A stretch of 20,222 nucleotides of DNA from CAZEVY01 sp964515555 (GTDB lineage: Bacteria; Acidobacteriota; Terriglobia; Bryobacterales; Bryobacteraceae), in NCBI GenBank assembly GCA_964515555.1, contig CAZEVY010000098.1:1-20222 (forward strand), in the 5' to 3' direction. The translations under genes and the position numbers were made by a program. The notes under the pieces were generated by a model that was not told the DNA's origin, made no database searches, and saw nothing but the letters and a program-made list of their open reading frames with translations. Numbering within the stretch: the first letter of the stretch is position 1; every line of letters starts with the position of its first letter. Shown here piece after piece: positions 15,857 to 20,222 of this stretch.

Positions 15857-18595
15857 TCAGTCCAGGAAAATGAAGTCGTTCGACGCGAGCAGAATTCGGC
15901 AGTAGCTCGCCCAGGCGTCGAGGTCGGCGGCGCCCGTGACGCGCGATCGGAATCCGGCGACGTAGCTGAGTCCCGCGTCGCGCTCGACGGGAGACGGCAG
16001 GCGGTTCAGGATTCGCAGCCACACGCTCTCGACGCGCGCCGCGGGGTCGCCCGTCAGCAGTTTCGCCACGGCAGTCGAACGCTCGTCGAGGAACCCGCTG
16101 TTGAGCATGAACAGCGCCTGGGGCGCGACGTTGGTGTTCAGGCGCCGGCCCGCGGTGGTGGTGGCGTCGCCGAAGTCGAACAGGTTGAGCAGCGATGGGA
16201 GATTGGCGCGCCGCAGCGGAAGGTAAACCGTGCGGCGCTTCTGCTGGTCGAAGCGGATACTGAGGCGGTCCTGGCTGTTTTCGCCGTCGGTGCCCGCGCC
16301 TTTTTGAAGCGTCCCGCCCATGGCGAGGTCGAGCGTGCCGTCGATGGCGAGCATGCCGTCGCGAATCTCCTCGACCTGCAGGCGCCGCCGGGGGAACCGT
16401 GAAAACAGGCGATTATCGGGGTCGGCGGCGAGCGCCGCGCCGTCCGCGCGCGACGACATGCGGTAGGCGCTCGAATACAGGATCAGCCGGTGCATGGCCT
16501 TGACCGACCAGCCGCTCTCGACGAACCGGCGCGCCAGGAAATCGAGCAGCTCCGGATGCGACGGACGCTCGCCCATGCGGCCGTAGTTGTCCGGCGTCCG
16601 GACGATGCCGTCGCCGAAATGCCAGAGCCAGATGCGATTCGCCATGACGCGCGGCGTCAACGGGTGGTCGGGGCGGGTGAGCCATTCGGCCCACTCCAGG
16701 CGGCCGCTTCCACGAAACTCGGGGGATTTCGGATGAAATGCCGAGAGAATTAACGGAAAGCCTCTGGGGGCATCCTCGCCGGGATTGTTGTAGTCGCCCC
16801 GGATGAAGACCTTCTGATTGACGCGCTCGCCCTCTTCGACGGCGCAGGCCATGTCGGGCTCCGGCGGAGTAGCCTTGCGAATCTCCTCCATCTCGGCACG
16901 GAGCTTTGCGATGCGGTCGCGCGCTTCGGCGGCGAAGTCGGGAGAGCGCTCGGGAAGCGAGAAGGGACCGTTGCGGTCGATGTAGACGCCGTGGAAAAAG
17001 CCGTCGTCCTCGGGCTCGAAGGCAGGCTTCGGCGGATAGGGCGGCTGGCCCTCGGCCACCTTGCGCCGCCATTCGCCGATCTTCTTGCGCCACGCGGCGA
17101 AGTGCGCCTCGTATCCTTTCTGATACGACCGCGCGACCATGTCGACCGCCTCCGGCGCGGCGTTGTTCCAATCGTCGAGGTGCGGGCGGTAGCCCTTCGA
17201 GGGGCCCAGGTAAGTCACCCACCTCTTGAGGACTTCCTCGCGAAGCGCTTCCTCGCGCGCCACCACCGCGAGATCCGAGCCGCCGGCGATGCGTCGGGCG
17301 GCGACCAGATAGCGCGCCACCTGCGGGGCCATCGTTTCGCCGAAGCGCTCCTTCTCTCCCTCGACGATGGCGTCGACGCGCGCGCGCAGAGCATTGGAGC
17401 GGTCGCGGAACGACCGGTAGGCCGCGTATTCCTCTCGCGGCACCAGCGGCGAGTAGAGCAGCGACGAGACGTGCGACTCGGCGTCGGCGAAACTTTTCGT
17501 GCTGGCGAAGATGGAGACCATCGAGTAGTAGTCGCGCGTCAGGATGGGGTCGAACTTGTGATCGTGGCAACGGGCGCACGCCATTGTCAGGCCGAGCACG
17601 GAGCGCGAGACGACGTCGACCTGTTCGTCGTAGACGTCGTAGAGCATGCGCTTCTTATCCTGCTGCGCGATGGCCTTGGCGCCCAGCGCCAGGAATCCAG
17701 TGGCTACGATTCCCCGGCGATTGACGCCCTCGGGCGCTGGCATCAGGTCGCCGGCGATCTGCTCGCGCACGAAGCGGTCGAAGGGAACGTCGTTGTTGAA
17801 CGACTCGATGACGTAGTCGCGATAACGCCAGGCGTGCGGGTAGCGGTGATCCTCGTCGTTGCCGGTGGAATCGGCGTAGCGGGCGAGGTCGAGCCAGTGG
17901 CGTCCCCACTTCTCTCCGTAACGCGGCGACGCCAGCAGGCGCTCGACAACGTTGCGGTACGCGTCCGGCGAATCGTCGGCGAGGAAGCCGCGAATCTCGC
18001 GTTCGGTGGGCGGCAGGCCGGTGAGGTCGTAGGTGACGCGGCGCAGCAGCGTGGCCTTGTCGGCGGGCGCGGCAGGGCGCAGGCCCTTGGCTTCCAGGCG
18101 CGCGAGCACGAAGCGGTCGACCGGCGACGCGATCCACTTCTCGTCGCGCACCCGCGGCGGCGCCGGGTCGGCGACGGGCTGGAAGGCCCACCAGCGTTTC
18201 TCTTCTTCCGTGAAGTTCTTTCCGATCGGTTTGCGCACGGCGAGCGAGGCCGGCGCGCCGGGCCAAACGGCGCCGCGCTCCACCCAGTCGGTGAGGGCCG
18301 CAATCTCGTCGGGCTTCAGCTTCCCGGTGGGCGGCATCTTCAGTTTCTCGTCGTAGCGGACCACGGCGAGCAGGCGGCTCTCGGCGGGTTTTTCCTTCGA
18401 CACAAGCGGTCCGCTTTGGCCGCCCTGCGCGAAGCCTTCGGCCGTCGAAAGATCGAGCTGCGCGGTCTTGAGTTTCGGGTTATGGCAGGCCTGGCAGCTC
18501 GCCGCCAGAATCGGGCGCACGCGCTTCTCGAAAATGTCGTCAGTCTGACCCCATCCGATGGCGGTGGCGGCGGCCATCCACGTTAGCGTTCTCAT
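15857..18595 (-). CDS. PSD1 and planctomycete cytochrome c (DUF1549/DUF1553) domain protein
   Basis: The 912-residue exported protein has a signal peptide (MRTLTWMAAATAIGWG). It is followed by a c-type haem domain: CQACH with Cys34, Cys37 and His38, and a likely Met87 ligand in KMPPTGKL. PSCyt2/DUF1549 follows at about 154-360, with DLTGLPPT at 190-197, RYADSTG and a second CxxCH (Cys340, Cys343, His344) in the DHKFDP block. A middle region and then PSD1/DUF1553 follow, from about residue 640, with NPGEDAPRGFP, RVMANRIWLWHFGDG and SSAYRMSS. The start at 18595 gives the signal peptide at the N terminus, with AAAGG ahead of it; the longer upstream frame crosses trpF. It is the first gene of a two-gene unit with DUF1501. 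Such pairs are linked by context to periplasmic redox-dependent polysaccharide or sulfatase systems, not by firm biochemistry. Confidence 0.93.
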   Translation of the reverse strand: MRTLTWMAAATAIGWGQTDDIFEKRVRPILAASCQACHNPKLKTAQLDLSTAEGFAQGGQSGPLVSKEKPAESRLLAVVRYDEKLKMPPTGKLKPDEIAALTDWVERGAVWPGAPASLAVRKPIGKNFTEEEKRWWAFQPVADPAPPRVRDEKWIASPVDRFVLARLEAKGLRPAAPADKATLLRRVTYDLTGLPPTEREIRGFLADDSPDAYRNVVERLLASPRYGEKWGRHWLDLARYADSTGNDEDHRYPHAWRYRDYVIESFNNDVPFDRFVREQIAGDLMPAPEGVNRRGIVATGFLALGAKAIAQQDKKRMLYDVYDEQVDVVSRSVLGLTMACARCHDHKFDPILTRDYYSMVSIFASTKSFADAESHVSSLLYSPLVPREEYAAYRSFRDRSNALRARVDAIVEGEKERFGETMAPQVARYLVAARRIAGGSDLAVVAREEALREEVLKRWVTYLGPSKGYRPHLDDWNNAAPEAVDMVARSYQKGYEAHFAAWRKKIGEWRRKVAEGQPPYPPKPAFEPEDDGFFHGVYIDRNGPFSLPERSPDFAAEARDRIAKLRAEMEEIRKATPPEPDMACAVEEGERVNQKVFIRGDYNNPGEDAPRGFPLILSAFHPKSPEFRGSGRLEWAEWLTRPDHPLTPRVMANRIWLWHFGDGIVRTPDNYGRMGERPSHPELLDFLARRFVESGWSVKAMHRLILYSSAYRMSSRADGAALAADPDNRLFSRFPRRRLQVEEIRDGMLAIDGTLDLAMGGTLQKGAGTDGENSQDRLSIRFDQQKRRTVYLPLRRANLPSLLNLFDFGDATTTAGRRLNTNVAPQALFMLNSGFLDERSTAVAKLLTGDPAARVESVWLRILNRLPSPVERDAGLSYVAGFRSRVTGAADLDAWASYCRILLASNDFIFLD

Positions 18596-18673
18596 GCGCA
18601 GCCTTTTATGATAACGCGAGCGGCGTGCTACGATGAAGGTCTCCTCGCCACCCAACCGGGTCGACTCGCGCTC
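18596..18673. promoter_or_regulatory. Divergent spacer between PSD1 and trpF
   Basis: This 78-bp region must hold starts of transcription for both genes. TATGAT at 18607-18612 on the plus strand resembles a -10 box, and the complementary strand reads a -10-like TATCAT a little inside, but neither has a good -35. No attenuator, T-box or tryptophan leader peptide is visible. Confidence 0.3.
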
Positions 18674-19261
18674 ATGGTGACGAAAATCTGCGGCATCACC
18701 AACTCGGACGACGCCCTCGCGGCCGCCGCCGCCGGCGCCGCGGCGCTGGGCTTCAATTTCTGGAAAGGCAGCCCGCGATACATCGGGCCGGAGGACGCTG
18801 CGGCGATTCTGCCGCTGATTCCCGCCGGTGTGTGGCGCGTGGGGTTGTTCGTCGATGAGAGCGCGGCGGCGATCGGCGAGATCGCGCGGAGCCTGGCTCT
18901 CGACGTCGTGCAGCTTCACGGCAATTGCGGTGCGCCCGAGGGCGTTCGCGTATGGAGGGCGGTCGCCGCAGGATCGCCGCTCGGCGAGCGCGCGAATGTC
19001 GAAGCGTGGGTCGTGGACACCCCGGCGGGTGAAAGCCGCGGCGGGACCGGCCGGTCATTCGACTGGAAGCTCGCGGCGAATCTCGACGCGAAGGTCGTTC
19101 TGGCCGGCGGACTCGACGCCACCAACGTCGCCGACGCGATCGCGGCTGTGCGGCCCTGGGGCGTCGACGCGTGCTCGAGGCTCGAGTCGTCGCCGGGACG
19201 CAAGGATCACGTCCGGATGCGCGCATTTCTGGAAGCGGCGCGAAGGGCGGCGCGGTCGTGA
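18674..19261 (+). CDS. trpF: Phosphoribosylanthranilate isomerase
   Basis: The 195-residue TIM barrel catalyses the Amadori rearrangement of phosphoribosylanthranilate to CdRP in tryptophan synthesis. The start Met precedes VTKICGIT, which holds the general-base Cys6. The general acid Asp115 is in AWVVDTPAG. VVQLHGN and LAGGLDATN are also typical. I reject the ATG at 18608, which adds 22 residues not expected in the family. The final phosphate-binding motif, normally GVDVSSGVE, reads GVDACSRLESSPGRKD here, so the usual glycine is Arg169. The frame is intact on both sides. The stop overlaps the trpB GTG start (GTGA), so translation of the two is coupled. trpC and trpD are not in view. Confidence 0.93.
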   Translation: MVTKICGITNSDDALAAAAAGAAALGFNFWKGSPRYIGPEDAAAILPLIPAGVWRVGLFVDESAAAIGEIARSLALDVVQLHGNCGAPEGVRVWRAVAAGSPLGERANVEAWVVDTPAGESRGGTGRSFDWKLAANLDAKVVLAGGLDATNVADAIAAVRPWGVDACSRLESSPGRKDHVRMRAFLEAARRAARS

Positions 19262-20222
19262 GCCCGCACGAGGCGGTCGGCGGACACTTCGGGCCGTACG
19301 GCGGGCGGTTCGTCCCGGAAACGCTGATGGGGCCGCTCGAGGAGATCGAGCAGGCGTGGCTGGCCGCGCGCGAGGACCCGGCGTTTCGCGCCGAGCTCGA
19401 CGATCTGCTGAAGAATTACGCGGGGCGCCCGACGCCGCTCTATCGCGCCACGCGCCTCTCCGAGCACCTCGGCGGCGCGCGTCTCTACATCAAACGCGAG
19501 GACCTGCTGCACACCGGCGCGCACAAGATTAACAACTGTCTCGGACAGGTGCTGCTCGCGCGGCGCATGAACAAGCGCCGCATCATCGCCGAGACCGGCG
19601 CGGGGCAGCACGGCGTGGCCACCGCGACCGTGTGCGCGCTGTTCGGCATGGAGTGCGTGGTCTACATGGGCGAAGAGGACATGGCGCGCCAACGCCTGAA
19701 TGTCTTCCGAATGCGACTGCTCGGCGCGCGCGTCATCGGCGTCGCCGGAGGCAGCCGCACGCTCAAGGACGCCATCAGCGAGGCCATGCGCGACTGGGTC
19801 ACCAACGTCGCCACGACGCATTACCTGCTGGGCTCGGCGCTCGGAGCGCATCCCTATCCTTCGATGGTGCGCGACTTTCATCGTGTGATCGGCGAAGAGG
19901 CGCGGCGGCAGATTCTCGAGGCCGAAGGGCGGCTGCCCGACACGGTGCTGGCTTGCGTCGGCGGCGGCAGCAACGCGATCGGCATCTTCGACGCGTTCGT
20001 CGACGACCCGGGCGTGCGCCTCATCGGCGTCGAGGCCGGCGGCGAGGGCATCATCGCCGGCCGTCACGCCGCGCGGTTCGCCGGCGGCGCGGAGGGCATT
20101 CTCCAAGGCACCCGGACCTGGCTGCTCCAGGACGCCGACGGCAACATCGAGGCGACGCACTCGGTGTCGGCCGGCCTCGACTACGCCGCGGTCGGCCCGG
20201 AACACGCCTGGCTGCGGGCGAT
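19258..20222 (+). CDS. trpB: Tryptophan synthase beta chain, 5' part
   Basis: The gene runs off the window's right edge. About 321 residues are present against a usual length near 400. The start is a GTG at 19258 overlapping the trpF stop, with AAGGG at 19243-19247 about ten bases before it. No ATG exists upstream in this frame near the conserved N terminus (FGPYGGRFVPETLMGPL). The PLP lysine Lys90 is in HTGAHKINN and the catalytic Glu112 is in AETGAGQHGVA. The phosphate-binding GGGSNAIG and the late SAGLDYAAVGPEHAWL follow. It makes L-tryptophan from indole and serine with TrpA. TrpA is expected just downstream, outside the window. This is the canonical TrpB1 type rather than the TrpB2 form. 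Confidence 0.96.
   Translation, partial: MSPHEAVGGHFGPYGGRFVPETLMGPLEEIEQAWLAAREDPAFRAELDDLLKNYAGRPTPLYRATRLSEHLGGARLYIKREDLLHTGAHKINNCLGQVLLARRMNKRRIIAETGAGQHGVATATVCALFGMECVVYMGEEDMARQRLNVFRMRLLGARVIGVAGGSRTLKDAISEAMRDWVTNVATTHYLLGSALGAHPYPSMVRDFHRVIGEEARRQILEAEGRLPDTVLACVGGGSNAIGIFDAFVDDPGVRLIGVEAGGEGIIAGRHAARFAGGAEGILQGTRTWLLQDADGNIEATHSVSAGLDYAAVGPEHAWLRA

Noticed and set aside
16991..18586. Plus-strand open frame opposite the PSD1 gene
   Set aside because: Antisense shadow of a gene with two CxxCH motifs and full family architecture.
18608..18673. Upstream ATG extending trpF by 22 residues
   Set aside because: The family N terminus begins just before KICGIT, and the extension is unrelated sequence lying in the promoter region.

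Overview
The window is about 20.2 kb of very GC-rich bacterial DNA, densely packed with genes. No gene-free stretch exceeds about 110 bases, apart from a run of exactly 100 N (15505-15604). Gene content points to an Acidobacteriota-type soil bacterium, possibly of the Bryobacterales/Solibacter kind. The indicators are a paired DUF1501 and PSD1 (DUF1549/DUF1553) c-type cytochrome locus, a DUF885 metallopeptidase, several small secreted proteins of the acidobacterial type, and a small-protein/nucleotidyltransferase pair. This placement is inference from family knowledge; no rRNA or tRNA is present to confirm it.

Layout. (1) 1-2522, plus strand: the end of hemL, a 120-residue secreted beta-rich protein, and a secreted amidohydrolase, closely spaced. 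(2) 2512-8920, minus strand: a five-gene operon. Read in transcription order it is a secreted DUF885 metallopeptidase, a DapA-family lyase/deaminase, a hydroxyproline 2-epimerase, an FAD imino-acid oxidase, and a fused ferredoxin/FAD/BFD oxidoreductase. The last four form the bacterial trans-4-hydroxy-L-proline catabolic set. (3) 9012-10367, plus: an M20 dipeptidase divergent from that operon, sharing a 91-bp intergenic region. (4) 10445-12824, minus: a secreted LolA-like protein followed by an acyl-CoA synthetase. (5) 12766-14613, plus: a CPBP membrane protease, a 90-residue helical protein and a nucleotidyltransferase, tightly linked. (6) 14722-18595, minus: a PSD1 cytochrome protein and then a DUF1501 protein interrupted by the N run. 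(7) 18674 to the end, plus: trpF and trpB (cut by the window edge).

How the genes fit together. Regions 2 and 3 read as a peptide-to-hydroxyproline salvage unit. Two peptidases could release hydroxyproline from collagen- or extensin-like peptides. The epimerase would convert it to the cis-D form, the oxidase plus its fused electron-transfer partner would make the pyrroline, and the DapA-like enzyme would deaminate it to alpha-ketoglutarate semialdehyde. The last dehydrogenase of the pathway is not in the window.

The observations most worth following up are palindromic DNA elements. One is apparently inserted in frame inside the epimerase gene (5333-5417), and another encodes the linker of the fused oxidoreductase (3719-3758); the two share short core sequences. 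The CPBP / small protein / nucleotidyltransferase triad is the best candidate for an undescribed functional module.
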